A stretch of 64,000 nt of DNA. Source: Lineus longissimus. Lineage: Eukaryota > Nemertea > Pilidiophora > Heteronemertea > Lineidae. A program made the position numbers and the translations under genes. Positions 10,380-21,903 of this stretch are shown piece after piece. The stretch covers positions 9,674,001-9,738,000 of the forward strand of contig NC_088321.1 of assembly GCF_910592395.1 (NCBI RefSeq), given 5' to 3'. Every line of letters starts with the position of its first letter. Positions within the stretch are counted from its first letter, which is position 1. The notes beneath the pieces are model-generated. The model searched no databases. It was not told the DNA's origin and saw only the letters and a program-made list of their open reading frames with translations.

Positions 10380-12632
10380 TTAATTTTCTAATAATAAGCA
10401 GCATTTTTGGACAGCGCGCTTATACTCACCCGACTTTGTTTTCACTTTAAGATTTCTGACAATCCCATCGTCGCCGGGGAAGATCTCGGTGATGCGACCA
10501 ATCTGCCATTTTCCTCTTGGTGTGTTAATTTCTGATACCAGGACAACGTCATCAACTTGAAGCTGGCGTCCGGTTAGCGTCCATTTCATTCTCTTCGTAA
10601 GGGTTGGAACGTATTCTCTGGCAAAACGCTTCCACACTTGATTTACGAGGGCCTGCATGAACTCAAAATGTCTGTGTAGGTTCGTTGTTTCTTGAAATGG
10701 TCCTTGTGGCACGTCAATTGTCGCGTGTCCAAGCAAGAAGTGGTTTGGAGTCAATGGTTGCAAGTCATTAGGGTCATTGGATGAATATCCTATTGGTCTG
10801 GAATAGACCAAACTCTGAACTTCAGCGAAGACTGTGGACATTTCATTCCAAGTGAGGATGTGTGATCCAACTTTTAATCTCAGGGTGCCTTTTACTTGCT
10901 TTATCAGGCTTTCATAGAATCCTCCTTGGTGTGGACTGAGCGGTGTCATAAACTTCCATTTTACTCCGTGCAAAATAGCAAAGTTTTCGATCTGCTTTCT
11001 TCCTTCTTTCACTAGTTTTCTTAGGTCCTTTTCAGTACCGACGAATGAGGTCCCGTTGTCTGAAATTATGGTCATAGGCCAGCCGTGGTGTGCTACGAAA
11101 TGTCTCAATGACTGGAGGAATGACTGAGTTGAAAGACTTTCTACAATTTCCAGATGTACGGCGCGTACCGTCGCACATGTGAAGATGGCTCCCCAAGCTT
11201 TGATTGATTTGTTCCGTCCATATTTGAGCAAGAAGGGTCCAAACAGGTCAACTCCAGTTGTCGAGAATGGTGGTGAAAAGAGTTTAAGTTGTTCGGATGG
11301 TAAGTCGGCCATCAGTGTACTGTGACAATGTTGTCTACACATGCAACATATCATGCACTTCTTCGTGATTTCCTTGGCTAGGTGGCGTCCTCTCAATATC
11401 CAGAATTCTTGTCTGCTTTGGCAGAGGGTCCTCTCCGATCCAGGGTGTCCCATCTTGCAGTGAGTGTCTTGCATTACTAGCCTGGAAATATAACTTGAGG
11501 ATGAAAGTAAGACGGGATGCTTCTGGTCATATGTCAATGACGATTTCCTCAGTCTTCCTCCAACTCGCAGGATTCCGTCTTCCATAAAGGGGGTAAAGTC
11601 ATTGCACCGCTTCTTCCAATTACCTAACTCCTTCTGTGCGTGACGAATCCAATAGTTCCTACCGAGGTCTACTTCTTCAACTTGTAGAGTTCCAGTGTTC
11701 ATTTCATCAGTCTTCTTCTTGATTTTGCATTTCATGTTATGCACTAACCGAAGGCAATATGCAGTCACTCGAATGAGTCGTTGCCAGTTTGAAAAGTTCT
11801 GAGGGTCAGTCAGTGGTTCGGTTTTCACTGTCATGCAAATGGGTTTTTGTCTCTTCCTTTCAACGTCATCTACTGGTGTCTGGATTTCCGAAACATCTGG
11901 CCATTCTTCTCGTGGTCCTTTCAGAAATTCTGGTCCATTTATCCACCTGTTTTCTATTTCTTCAACTGTCAATCCGCGACTCAGATCATCTGCAGGGTTT
12001 TTGTCTGTAGGAACATGTCTCCAATGGCTTGCACTCCATGTAGACTGGATTTCTGCCACCCTTACACCTACAAACAGCTTTAACGTGATTGATTCTGACT
12101 GCAACCAGTGTAAAACAATCTGCGAATCAGTCCATAGCGTCATGGTCGGTTTGTCCTTGAGTTCAGTTACAATTGTTTTCGCTAGTCTAGATGCTACAAG
12201 TGCTGCCATCAGTTCAAGTCTTGGGATTGTAGTCTGTTGAAGTGGGGCTACTCTCCCTTTCGCAGTCAATAGTCGAACTCTAGGGCCTTCGTCTGTGTTC
12301 CATCGCATATATCCAACTGCTCCGTATGTCTTTAAGCTCACATCTGCAAATACATGTAATTCTGCAACTCCATTTGCAGTCGTTGGCTTCACGCTTCTCG
12401 GGAATTTGACGGTTTCCAGTTTCTTCAAATCGATGAATATCCTTTGCCAGTGTTCTGCATGGTCATCAGGCAATGGGTCGTCCCAACCAAGTTTCTCCAG
12501 CCTCCAGATTTCTTGCATTGCCATTCTTGCCCTGATTGTGACTGCCACTGCTAATCCCAATGGGTCGTACAGCATGGAAAGTTGAGAGAGAACCACTCGC
12601 TTTGTCAGTGTCTTGGCGTCCATGTCTTTCAC
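10380..12632 (-). CDS. BEL/Pao pol: RNase H and integrase
   Basis: A 750-residue open frame, the best-preserved part of the element. Residues 93-220 are RNase H, with D97 (FADVS), E140 (IPRLELMAAL), D169 (WTDSQ) and the NPADDLSRG end. Residues 370-432 are the integrase zinc domain (H391, H396, C426, C429). The core has D462 (VDLFGPF), D525 (SDNG) and E574 (FYES), so the DDE triad is intact. Beyond residue 660 is a DUF5641-like C-terminal domain with VDDVVLV and GRITE. It normally forms part of a polyprotein; the first ATG here is internal, and the frame is cut off from RT by frameshifts near 12700. Confidence 0.93.
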   Translation of the reverse strand: MKDMDAKTLTKRVVLSQLSMLYDPLGLAVAVTIRARMAMQEIWRLEKLGWDDPLPDDHAEHWQRIFIDLKKLETVKFPRSVKPTTANGVAELHVFADVSLKTYGAVGYMRWNTDEGPRVRLLTAKGRVAPLQQTTIPRLELMAALVASRLAKTIVTELKDKPTMTLWTDSQIVLHWLQSESITLKLFVGVRVAEIQSTWSASHWRHVPTDKNPADDLSRGLTVEEIENRWINGPEFLKGPREEWPDVSEIQTPVDDVERKRQKPICMTVKTEPLTDPQNFSNWQRLIRVTAYCLRLVHNMKCKIKKKTDEMNTGTLQVEEVDLGRNYWIRHAQKELGNWKKRCNDFTPFMEDGILRVGGRLRKSSLTYDQKHPVLLSSSSYISRLVMQDTHCKMGHPGSERTLCQSRQEFWILRGRHLAKEITKKCMICCMCRQHCHSTLMADLPSEQLKLFSPPFSTTGVDLFGPFLLKYGRNKSIKAWGAIFTCATVRAVHLEIVESLSTQSFLQSLRHFVAHHGWPMTIISDNGTSFVGTEKDLRKLVKEGRKQIENFAILHGVKWKFMTPLSPHQGGFYESLIKQVKGTLRLKVGSHILTWNEMSTVFAEVQSLVYSRPIGYSSNDPNDLQPLTPNHFLLGHATIDVPQGPFQETTNLHRHFEFMQALVNQVWKRFAREYVPTLTKRMKWTLTGRQLQVDDVVLVSEINTPRGKWQIGRITEIFPGDDGIVRNLKVKTKSGEYKRAVQKCCLLLEN

Positions 12633-12731
12633 TTTGAATTGGATGGTATCTGCCTTCGAACTCCAGCAAACGCCAAGTGTCTTCTGAATCTCTTGGTCCT
12701 CGCTGTCTAGGCTGATAGGTGATGCGTTGGT

Positions 12732-13822
12732 CTAGATTCTCTCACTACTTTCTTGTTCAGGAGATCCCTCGGACTCCGGCTGCATGAGATCTCGTGCTTC
12801 TTCAGAAGAACAAAACCATTCTTTGATTTCGAAACTTCCGCTGTTCAGGATTATGTTCAATCCCATCATCCTCTCGCCTGCGACCTTTGGCGTAGGGCTT
12901 GAATAGATAAGGTCGTCCATATACCGATCACGCTCAAGTACCTCTGCTGAGTCTGGTAGGGTCGCTTTGAATCCTCGGCTAATTTAAGCATCACAAAGCT
13001 CGCCATGTCTTGTCAGACGATAAATGGTAGGTGGTTTTCCGGTATCCAAATCTCTCCAAAGAAATCGATGAACCAAACTATCGTGCTCGTTTAGCAAATC
13101 TGTAGGAACATCTTTCGCATATCTCCGATGATGGCTACACGTTCTTCTCTGAATTGAAGCAACACTCCATAAAGATCCCCAATGAGACACGGACCTTTGT
13201 GTAGAAGGGAGTTCAATGAAACACCCTCGTAATTGCATGCAGGGTTAAATACTACCCTAAGTGCTGTACTAACCTTCTCTGGTCGATATACTCCGCGGTG
13301 TGGAAGATAGAACTTCGGCATCTTCTCATCCTCCAATTCTTCTTTTGTCAATGCTACTGCCCAACTGTTTTCAATGTACTGGTTTACCACATTCTTGTAC
13401 AGTTCAGCTTTTTCCGGATTCTTCATAAGGCTGCGCTCTAACGATTGAAGTCTCTTCTCAGCAAGGGGATAGTTGTCTGGTAGCGCTGATGGGTCTTCCT
13501 TCCACGGTAGGCCTATGACGTATCTGTCGCCTATCTTATGGCAAGACGCTTCTAGCAAGTCCATCGCTTCATTGTCTTCTCTTGATATTACTTCAAGTGG
13601 ACAAGAACAAGAAGGAGCGCGAACTCCAAGTGTTTCCATGTCGTAAAATCTCTCCATGTCAGATTTCTGGACGAAGTTGACTGATATCCTGGGAATATTA
13701 GTGCTGTCACAACCAATGACGAACCATCCTAATTTCGTGCGTTTTCCAACTGGTTCGAAGTTTAGGCCTTGACAGATTTCTTCCTCTGCATGTAGGTGAC
13801 TGTACTGCACGCCTAATATCAA
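12732..13822 (-). pseudogene. BEL/Pao reverse transcriptase, frameshifted
   Basis: The frame 13822-13091 holds the RT fingers and palm start (FYLPHRGVYRP, RVVFNPA, GDMRKMFLQI, where D is the first catalytic Asp). The palm continues in another frame at 13238-12984, and the MDDLIYS box lies in a third segment at 12920-12732. At least three frame changes separate these pieces, so no functional RT can be made. It continues from the protease domain at 13824. Confidence 0.88.
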
Positions 13823-13823
13823 A

Positions 13824-14419
13824 TCAACAGCTCCCGCCTTGTGTGCAGATGTCTCTCAAATGTCGGTATGAAGTCAGCCATGGTCTGTCAAGGGGTGGTA
13901 CACTTAGTACCGTTTTCTCTATTTCATGTGCTTCAATCTCAAATTCCTCGCCACCAGCTAGAGATGATATCCAAAATTTCAGTCTTCTACTGTCGGCTTG
14001 GTTCAGACTTTCGCCTCTGACGACCGAAAGTTCCAAGTGTTCGCGTTTTCCCTGTAATCCTAGTGACTTGGCCAATTCTTTCTGACAATGGTTGTCCCTG
14101 CACCGCTGTCAATGAGCATGTTACCCTCTCTGATGTGACCATTTTCTGCTCTAAAACGGACACGTACGACTGGCAAAATTCCGCCTCTATCCAGGGTTGA
14201 GGTTGAGGTTGTACTGCTGGCGCTGGGTGTATCGAAATGTAACATGGCATGGTGTTGTCTCTTACATCCATTCACTTCGCACTTCCGCTTGGATCTGCAG
14301 TCCTTGGTCACGTGACCTCTGTTGAGGCATCCGTAACAAAGACGGTTGTCTTTCACCATGTTGTAGCGTTCAGAAACTGACGAATCCTTGAAAGTCGGAC
14401 AGTTTGAAATCTTGTACAA
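13824..14419 (-). pseudogene. BEL/Pao nucleocapsid and aspartic protease region
   Basis: Frame 14419-14060 has a zinc knuckle CYGCLNRGHVTKDC, a second Cys/His cluster CEVNGCKRQHH, then a retropepsin active site MLIDSGAGTTIV. The protease continues in a shifted frame at 14075-13824, ending at RDICTQGGSC. Protease cleaves the polyprotein in this family. A frameshift within the protease and another before RT break it. Confidence 0.85.
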
Positions 14420-14439
14420 TTCTTTGCAAAGGTAACATC

Positions 14440-16104
14440 TTGGGACCGGTTTTGCTGTAGTCTGGTATTGAGCCGCGTTAAACCTTTCTGTACATTAACA
14501 TGGCTACGGTCCTTCTGCCTTGTCTTGGAGTCAGTCTTGTCGTATGATCCTGTCTGGAGGTCACCAAAGTCTGGGTCGAAATCAGTCTTAACTCGCTTCC
14601 GTACGAATTTACTGATGTGCTCGAGCGTTGGAGTTTCTCCTCTGTCCCGTATGTCAGTCACTGTTGTCTTCCATCTGTTGATGAGGAGATCAGGAAGACG
14701 CAAAATGATCCGACGCAAACTCTCTGTGGAATTAATGCTCTGCATATCAAACTACGCTGGCCAAACTGCTCTTTAATCATTTTCAGTGCCGTCGCATACA
14801 TCAACCCACTGGAACTTAAGCCTGTCATTCAAGGTATCCCAACTAAGGTGCATTTTCAATTGCACCATACGCTGGTCATCTGACAGATAACGCTTGTCAT
14901 GTATTTGCACTTTAAATGTTTCCACAAAATCAACATATTTCAATGAATTACTGTCGAATTTACAAAACTCAACCGACGGAATGTCCTTTGATGCTTGCAA
15001 TCTGAACAATGCGTCAGCTATGGAAATATTGCCGCCGCTTGAAGACAAAGTCATCATCGAATTGATCTGCCGTTCGGGCGCTTTGACTCTCTCCACATAT
15101 TGGTTGTGCGTTGATGACGTATTCTCAACGATATCGCCGCTACGATTTGCATCATGACTGTCATGAGGCCTATTTTCTTCAACGCGCTGGCATGGACAAC
15201 ACTACCGCCATCATCATCAGTTGACGTTGTAGCAATCAGACTGCTACCACCATCGCGGTCTTTCGATTGTACGCTAGCTTTTACATATGGTGCTGCTCCC
15301 CAATTTCGAGTCATCCCCAATTTCGCGAAAACCCGTTTTTTCCCGTTTTCTCGCGCGTCACTTCGTTTCCAGAGAAGAAATTTTCTGATTTTTGATTTTC
15401 ATTTCGTTCCGCAAAGAAAGCGCCCAAAATGCGTCCTAAACAGGCAAGCAATTCTCTAATTACGTTCAAAACACTGGGTCAATACCTAGGATCATGCACA
15501 CGACACAGAAACACAACAATCAGTCGCGCATGCGCAATACCCCGCGAAAATGGGGGAGCCGCTTCGGATTTGTTTTGGTCTGCATCGATCTTTCAGTGAG
15601 CGATTTCAAGATTAATTCACGCTTAAAACATCCACGCAGCACCCCAGATATTTCGTTATTGATCTCAAATTTCGTAATAAATAAGCTTTTGCGTGTATGG
15701 AATCGCTGGAAGCTAGTAAATCTGCACTTAGTGATAAGACCCGCGAAAACTGGCTCCTACATGATACTTCTCGAACTGCTCTTTGAAGCCATAATAATCA
15801 TTCAACAGTTGGCCTTCCCATTCTTCGAACCTCTGTCAGCTTCCGCCACGGACTCAATTAGCTCCCCGTTTATATTACTAACAACTTCAACGTCTGAATC
15901 AAGGCCACTTACTTCTTTCCTTATCCTGAACTCCAACATGTATCGAGCTTCCATGCCATCACGAATCCTCTTCATGGTGCGCGTAACCTTTCAACGCAAT
16001 GTCTTCCTCTCCTTCTTGAGAGTCCCAATCCGGACGGAATTCGCCGAATTCTCCGCTCTCGTCGCCACGCCTCCCGTACTCTCAGCTTCGTCATGATCAC
16101 CCAT
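14440..16104 (-). pseudogene. BEL/Pao gag
   Basis: Gag starts at ATG 16104, about 33 bp inside the 5' LTR. Codon 41 is TGA (about 15982-15984), after which the same frame stays open with basic, coiled sequence. The conserved DUF1759-like capsid segment (FCKFDSN, DDQRMVQLKMHL) is at 14773-15096, and a shifted frame at 14745-14353 holds the next part (IILRLPDLLINRW). Several frame breaks make it non-functional. The plus-strand open frame over 15494-16096 is its antisense shadow. Confidence 0.8.
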
Positions 16105-16136
16105 AATTTCTCTTAGAAATTGTCGCTCTTAGAAAT

Positions 16137-16693
16137 TGGTTTAGATCCTATGACGATTAACAGAAAAAGGTTCTTTAACGTTCTTGATTGATGATTTATT
16201 ATAAAACACGTTCTGCAAAAACAAATATACAAACATGAGGCAATGAAACACATTCGGTATTGTGAATGAACATTACAAACGAATCAAAGAGAAATCGAAA
16301 GGAAAGGTATCATACCTAAGAGTGTGATTTTCTATGTTATAATGGAAACAGGACTGACGTCTGCGAATGATTCTAAAAAATGGCGTTAACCCAACCGAAA
16401 TACAGCAGAACCTCTTTATTAAGGACACCCACTGGACTGACAAATGCTGTCCTTAATAGAGAGGTGTCCTGATTAGAGAGGTCAAATTGAATGGAAAGTA
16501 ATAATTTGGGACCAAAACTAGTGTCCTTAATAGGGAGGTTGTCCCTGATAGAGAGGTGTCCGCTAAGGTAGGTTCCACTGTACGTAACGTAAATAACAAC
16601 AAAGACGGCGACGTGATGACGTATCAAAGGATATGACGTAATACAAAAGGACGGGAAAAAGAATCCCCAAAAATGTACAAAGTATTCAAAACA
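16137..16693 (-). repeat. BEL/Pao 5' LTR with a MITE inside
   Basis: Matches the LTR at 9591-9951 apart from the MITE at 16403-16580 and about 13 extra bases near 16646. A short direct repeat ATTTCTAAGAG lies just inside the element at 16110-16136. I could not identify a tRNA primer binding site by eye. Confidence 0.92.
16403..16580. mobile_element. Tigger/pogo-like MITE in the BEL LTR, TA duplication
   Basis: 178 bp, flanked by TA at 16401-16402 and 16581-16582. Ends are CAGCAGAACCT and, inverted, CAGTGGAACCT, within imperfect inverted repeats of about 27 bp reaching GGACACC. The partner LTR at 9591-9951 lacks this segment and keeps a single TA, so it shows the empty site. There is no ORF. 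Assignment to pogo/Tigger rests on the CAG end and the TA duplication. Confidence 0.85.
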
Positions 16694-16698
16694 AGTAT

Positions 16699-16772
16699 AT
16701 TTCTTAACCAGAATAATTTCCTTACCACCAAATATCTGTATTTGGAGCACAATGGTCCCTGTCTGTTTCATT
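16699..16772 (+). repeat. Dispersed repeat, right end after nested insertions
   Basis: TTTCTTAACCAGAATAATTTCC through GAGCACAATGGTCCCTGTCTG matches the 3' end of the copy at 58566-59283. Together with 7031-7315 and the 12 bp at 9574-9585 it rebuilds an uninterrupted repeat. Confidence 0.82.
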
Positions 16773-18392
16773 TGCTAAAAAAATTAAAGATCTGAATAAA
16801 AAATGAATAAATCTGCTTAAAAACACGTTTTTCAGGGATGTCCGGAGGATGCATCTGCCCCCCTCCCTGGCCCTAGCTCAGGCCTGTGATACCTCCTACT
16901 TTTTCAATTTTCATAATTTTCCTAAAAAATCCTTACTTTTAAAGATTTTCTCCTAAAACGCTTATTTTCTTCCATTTCCAATCTTGGTCATGGGCAAAGT
17001 GTTGTCGCGCTGTTGATCATATTTTTCTGCAATTGCTACACTGACTCCCGTTTTTCCAATGATAATTTATCACAAAAATCATGATTTTTCATGAACCATT
17101 AGACTGATTTCAAAAATTTGAACTGTGTTATATCAACGTTAGCCATTCTAACACAGCCATACTAAATTTCAGTTAATTGGCTGATATCTAAATTAGGCTT
17201 GGCTTGCTAAATATGTATATACACAAGAAATCGACCGGTGGAGAAGTGCTTAATTGAAGAGTGGACACTTCATTCGATCCTGGTGAAATCTATTCGCCTA
17301 ATGGGTACCGAATGCAATGTATAAAATCACATGGGCACACTGGATCATTAGTGTTTGGATGCATGCCGTACTCTGGCACAGTGATGGTAGTCTTGTGATG
17401 AGGTAGAATATTTTGTCTGCTTTGGAGGATGATTGCATGCGACATTTCATTGATCAGGCCCGCCCTGATTTAATAGCCGAAGCCAACTACTGGCCATGCC
17501 CCATTGCATGCATGCTATTGCTACAGTACACTGTAGGCCGTGGCCCAAGTAATTCCAAGTTGTTCTTTGCTATCTATCATGTGTTGCGACCTAACGCAAA
17601 AAAGAACGTACACAGAGTAAAAAATAACATCTTTATTCAACAAATGGCTCATCACAAACATGACAAGATTGGCTACAGTTCTAACATTTTTAAATGTTTC
17701 GTATTGTACCATATTATTTCCGTATTTGTATTAAAATACAAATACAATGTTACACTTCCAAAAGTTGGGGACTGAGTCCCGGAGGCTGCATGTTTCCTAG
17801 CTTTTATAACACTGGACGCTTAGCAACGAACCATGACAACAGACCACACCCTGTAAGGATCCAGGCCTCAAGTCTCAATACGATTCTTCATAGAGTTTAG
17901 GGAAAACTGAAACATACAAAGTAAATGAATTACAATTAAAACAAATCATACAAATTACACAGCATATATACATTCGCTTCAATTACACTGGATGTATATA
18001 TTCACTAAAATTTCTAAACTTGGCATCTTCCATCATACTGTACAGCAGCGGTTCCAGAGGACTTATCCAAAAATTGGGATATCAAACTTCAACCGCACAC
18101 CGATCTCACCAAGACTCAATTTTTCTCTCGACCATACACCAATTCAAATGGTTATCCAAAAGCCAACCTTATTAAATATATCACATACTTTTACAAAATG
18201 TCACCTACCCTCAGCAAATACGACAGTCACAGTCAATCAACAGTCCTCAACATTCACCGACCTTGGCTAAATCAAGTCTGCCCTTCATACATGCCATAAA
18301 CACTACACATGACCTCCACCATATTTCCTAACAGTTCAAAGAAAGAAGGACTTAACTCGAGGATTAAAACATTGTGTTTATTTACAAGTGTA
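16773..18392. other. No gene recognised
   Basis: AT-rich intergenic or intronic sequence. An open frame at 17413-17775 has no recognisable domain, and its Lys/Asn-rich end fits chance. No splice-supported coding block was seen. Confidence 0.5.
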
Positions 18393-19063
18393 TTAACCCT
18401 TTCGCGTCCACATACTTTTATAGTGTACCGTAGTCTCTGGCCGCATACTTTTTTGGAAGAATTCAGGAAATGAATTTTTTTGCTAAAAACATCATAGAAC
18501 TTTTATTGCTTGGAATATGAAGATGAAACTTTAACAAACTAATGGCAAGACCTTTAGCTACATGAACATAGTCAAAGTTTTCAAAAATTTTAACCCCTTG
18601 GGGTCTAAAATCTGGGGTCATTCGGTGCAAAAAGGGAAATTTTCCTTTTTTTCACTTCAAAACTTTTAGAAAGTTTATTTCACTCAATACAGCTTTGAAA
18701 TTTTTAGGAAATGATGATAAGAACATAAGCTAATAGCATGTAGTGTTTCAGGTCAAAAGATTAACCCCTTGTAGGCAAAATATTATAGTAACTGAGTGCA
18801 AGGGTCGAAAAAATTTTCAAATTTTTCAATGATTATGAACGGTTTTGAAATGAATCAAAATGGTTTACCTTTAGTTATTTATCACTGAAAACATTAAATT
18901 TTGGGAGGAAACATTCAAAGAACAATATAGAAGACAAGCTTTTGTTGTATCCCCCCCTGGGCTTGGGGGTCGTGGGGGGTCGTAGGGGGCATGATTCGGA
19001 TCATAGCTGATAAATGCTAAAAAAAGCTCTTTTCAATTACCAGCTTGTTTGTTGAATTAATTA

Positions 19064-19446
19064 GGCAGATGTATGCCACAGCTTGAAGCAGGGGGTGATG
19101 TGGAGGGCTACCTGGCACTTAGGGCATTGGACTGATGACTCCGGCCTGGGGGGAGCACGTGGAAGGTCGTGGTTCACAACATATGGATTTGGATCCTTTC
19201 GACATTGTGCACAAATCCGCAACTTCCTCCGTCTCTTCACCCCAGGTGTAGCATCCTGAAAAGGAAGATCTTCAGGCCAATGCTCAGAGTATCTTGCCTC
19301 CAGCCTCACAGCATCTCCTGCATCAGAGAATCAGAGGTTCAGGGCTTGCACTTTGATAATCCATCTGATCGTCTTCATCGTCGCTATCTCCCCCAAAATC
19401 ATCTTCAGAATCCATATGCATAAAAATCTGGGCTATCTCAGTTTCC
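19064..19446 (-). pseudogene. piggyBac transposase remnant, N-terminus joined to C-terminus
   Basis: On the minus strand METEIAQIFMHMDSEDDFGG (from about 19446) is an acidic PGBD-type N-terminus. It is followed directly by the C-terminal cysteine-rich domain, with CAQC, then CPKCQVALHITPC, then a final His (19309-19061). The DDE core, normally around 300 residues, is missing. A frame change separates the two parts near 19310-19325. The end cysteine pattern parallels that of the transposase at 7502-9354. Confidence 0.78.
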
Positions 19447-20102
19447 ATCTTTTCTGAAAAGAATACCGGTAAGTGTTTTCTAACTAAGCCACTTTGATTT
19501 GGCTCACAAAATACCTGCAGGGACAAGTGCACCTTGATGATGAGAAACATTACAATATATATGTCCTGTTATACTTCAAGGTTTGGGCCACTCCAACAAA
19601 AAGGTACCTGAAGCCTTCAAACACCCATACCTTGGCAAATCACAATCCTCAGGATGCATTTGAGATCACTGAGAAATGCATAAAACATGCAAGAGAGAAA
19701 AATATAGTGTACAAATCGTATAATCTGATGAAGAAGGGAGGCTGTATAGCATAGGCCTGAACTGTTCAGCACGTCGCCTCACAAAAACATCACTAAAACC
19801 ACTCAAATCCTAGCTAAAACTGGCAATCAATGTATTTCTGAGACTTCTGGACTTAAAACTACGTGTTAGTAACAGTTACATGTGTAAATAGGGCTTTTAC
19901 CTGTGGCTAGCAAAATCGAAAACCAGGAACAAATATCACACCATGCCCGACTAAAAGGTCAATACCAGCTCCCAAACCGCCAATATAAGGTGTCAAAATT
20001 TGTATAGATGGCGATACTATCTACGAAGCAGACAGTGTGCTCGTATTTTATCCCTAGTACACATAGTAGGCTCTACAAGCATTTGAATCAGGGAAGATAG
20101 GG

Positions 20103-20163
20103 TCCCGGACATGGCCGGGAGCGGCCGTCAACTGTTGGGAACGCAACCCGGCAATGCCCGGGA
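20103..20163. promoter_or_regulatory. Palindrome pair at the 5' end of the deleted piggyBac element
   Basis: TCCCGGACATGGCCGGGA at 20103-20120 and ACCCGGCAATGCCCGGGA at 20146-20163 are imperfect palindromes with centres 43 bp apart. Placement matches the pair in the 7320-9569 element although the sequences differ. Likely transposase sites. Confidence 0.6.
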
Positions 20164-20178
20164 GCGGACGCGAAAGAG

Positions 20179-20210
20179 TTAAAGAGACCATACATGAATG
20201 GTCTCTTTAA
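20179..20210. repeat. Hairpin bounded by TTAA
   Basis: TTAAAGAGACCAT and ATGGTCTCTTTAA form 13-bp arms around six bases (ACATGA). The hairpin starts on the TTAA duplication of the adjoining piggyBac-like element and itself ends in TTAA. Confidence 0.6.
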
Positions 20211-21081
20211 AGGGATCACAATGGTACATGGGGGAAATAGTTACACACCCACACTCTCGTAAATAACAATTCGCCAATAGAAAACCCCTTTAGTAAAACC
20301 ACGGGAAAAGTGATGAACCTCTGACTTGGCAACAGTGGCAGACAACATGTCAAGAATAATTACGCGACACTGGGTTTAATTAATGCGCAAGCAGAACAAA
20401 CGATCATGTGCTAAGTCACCGTCACGTGATATCTAAAATTGTCAAAACGGCAGCAGTATCTGATCCGTCAAATTTTTGAAAATTAAATTAAATTATGGGT
20501 TAGTCATATCGAGAGGGCCTCACTTGATGCAATGCCCCTTCATAGGCATGTCAACCATAAAATAGAATTGTTGCTGCAGAATATTTCCACGTAGATGACC
20601 CACTCACGAAATTTGCCAAAAATGTTCTACACACAAAAATGTTCTGTTCTACAGTAACATCCATCCCATTTGCAATTTTTGAGAAGGGCGAGTGTGAGTT
20701 TTCCGTTATAGTAATCGCGCTCAAATTCGTGTTAACACTGCATCAGAAAAAAAGTTACTCATCAAAAGTCTTTGGAATATATTTACCCCATTAGTTTGGG
20801 TGATAATGGTGAGAACTTGCATCCTTTTAAGCGAACTTGTCGCAATGTCGCACATTTTGTGTTTCAAGTTCTTGTCTTGGAGTATTGTCAGTGCAAAGCG
20901 CAGTAACTCCTTATCAATGCTGGCTATCAATACCCCTTGGACTTGGTCCTGACCTTGCATTTATTGGTTGTACATATGTTGTGGCCATTTATCTAGCTGC
21001 TCAAATGGTTTGTCACAACATATAAAAGTAATTGATGTAAAGATCACGACTGCATTTACTGGTTGCCCCTAGTTTGTGAAT
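20211..21081. other. No gene; short repeat with GCATTTACTGGTTGCCCC
   Basis: No coding sequence recognised. From about 20952 it holds a repeat (GCATTTACTGGTTGCCCC, GTTTGTCACAAC, GTAAAGATC) shared with 58283-58440. Confidence 0.5.
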
Positions 21082-21249
21082 GTCAATTACAACTCTGAAC
21101 CCCCCCCCCCCCCCCCTATCAGACATTCGACATTTATTCGACACCTGGGAAAAAAGGGGTCGTCCAGGAATCGTCAGTTTCTCACCCAGAGCACAAGATC
21201 CTTGCTCCAGGAATTCAGTGCTTCTTCTTTTTTGGAGCTTCAGAGCATC

Positions 21250-21790
21250 AAAGAGCAGTCTGGATGCCAATGGTCTTCGTCAACACGTGACAGGTCCAAC
21301 CCATAAAAAGGGACACACGTCAGACATTGTTATAACAAATGATACGAGCGACCTTGTGACGAATGTATCTGTTACGAAACCGGACCTTTTCGATTCAGAT
21401 GGCAACCCGTCAGGTGATCATTATGTGGTTTCTTTCGACACAGTGTATGATAAGCCAAGGAATCTAAAGCAGGAGGTATCGTACCGAAAGCTGCGAGCTA
21501 TTGACACTGACGCCTTCAGAAATGACATCATGGGGGCAGCAGGGTTGAATTCGAAGAAAGGATCTTCAGAGGATTTAGTTGAAGCATACACATCGAGTGT
21601 TAAGACGCTAATCGATTCCCATGCCCCAGTTTGTAAACGGACTATCCATCTTCGTCCAAACGCACCTTGGTACACCGAGGAATTACGTGACGCTAAGCAG
21701 GAAGGCCGACGCCTCGAAAGGCTGTGGAGAGGAACGAAACTAGAGGTCCATCGCCAATGTTTCAAGCCCAGTGTCGTGCAGTTAACATGA
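21250..21790 (+). pseudogene. LINE ORF2, endonuclease C-terminal part and linker
   Basis: Reads GLRQHVTGPTHKKGHTSDIV, the C-terminal part of an APE-type endonuclease, with the GDHY motif holding the catalytic His. The linker follows, with HAPVCKRTIHLRPNAPWYTEEL and a basic stretch. The frame stops at 21790; homologous sequence continues in another frame, so a frameshift lies near 21775. The N-terminal half of the endonuclease is missing. Confidence 0.85.
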
Positions 21791-21903
21791 TGTTACTGGA
21801 TACAAGACGATCGTACTTCAAGGATTAGCTCACCCAGTGCGATGGAAACCAACGGAAAATCAACCAGGTAGCGAAGCATCTTCTGGCAGATTCGAAAAAG
21901 CCA

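Larger units (their letters stand above)
9591..16693 (-). mobile_element. BEL/Pao LTR retrotransposon, full length but inactive
   Basis: Two LTRs flank gag, protease, RT, RNase H and integrase in BEL/Pao order. Five-bp target duplications AGTAT are at 9586-9590 and 16694-16698. LTRs start TGTTT and end AACCA on the minus strand. gag has a premature stop, and the gag and RT regions have several frameshifts, while the RNase H-integrase part is one long open frame. A MITE sits in the 5' LTR. Confidence 0.93.
18397..20178 (-). mobile_element. Internally deleted piggyBac-like element, TTAA duplications
   Basis: TTAA at 18393-18396 and 20179-20182. Ends are CCCTTTCGCGTCC and, inverted, CTCTTTCGCGTCC, a 13-bp inverted repeat with one mismatch. 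It keeps pieces of the transposase N- and C-termini but no catalytic core. The 5' (right) end has two palindrome-like sites centred 23.5 and 66.5 bp in. It would need a transposase from elsewhere; end sequences differ from the 7320-9569 element, so another family member is implied. Confidence 0.9.

Noticed and set aside
11789-12240. Plus-strand ORFs over RNase H
   Set aside because: Shadows of the intact minus-strand pol frame.
15494-16096. 200-residue plus-strand ORF
   Set aside because: It is antisense to BEL/Pao gag, which starts at 16104 on the minus strand.
17413-17775. 120-residue ORF
   Set aside because: No recognisable family or support; AT-rich Lys/Asn end.
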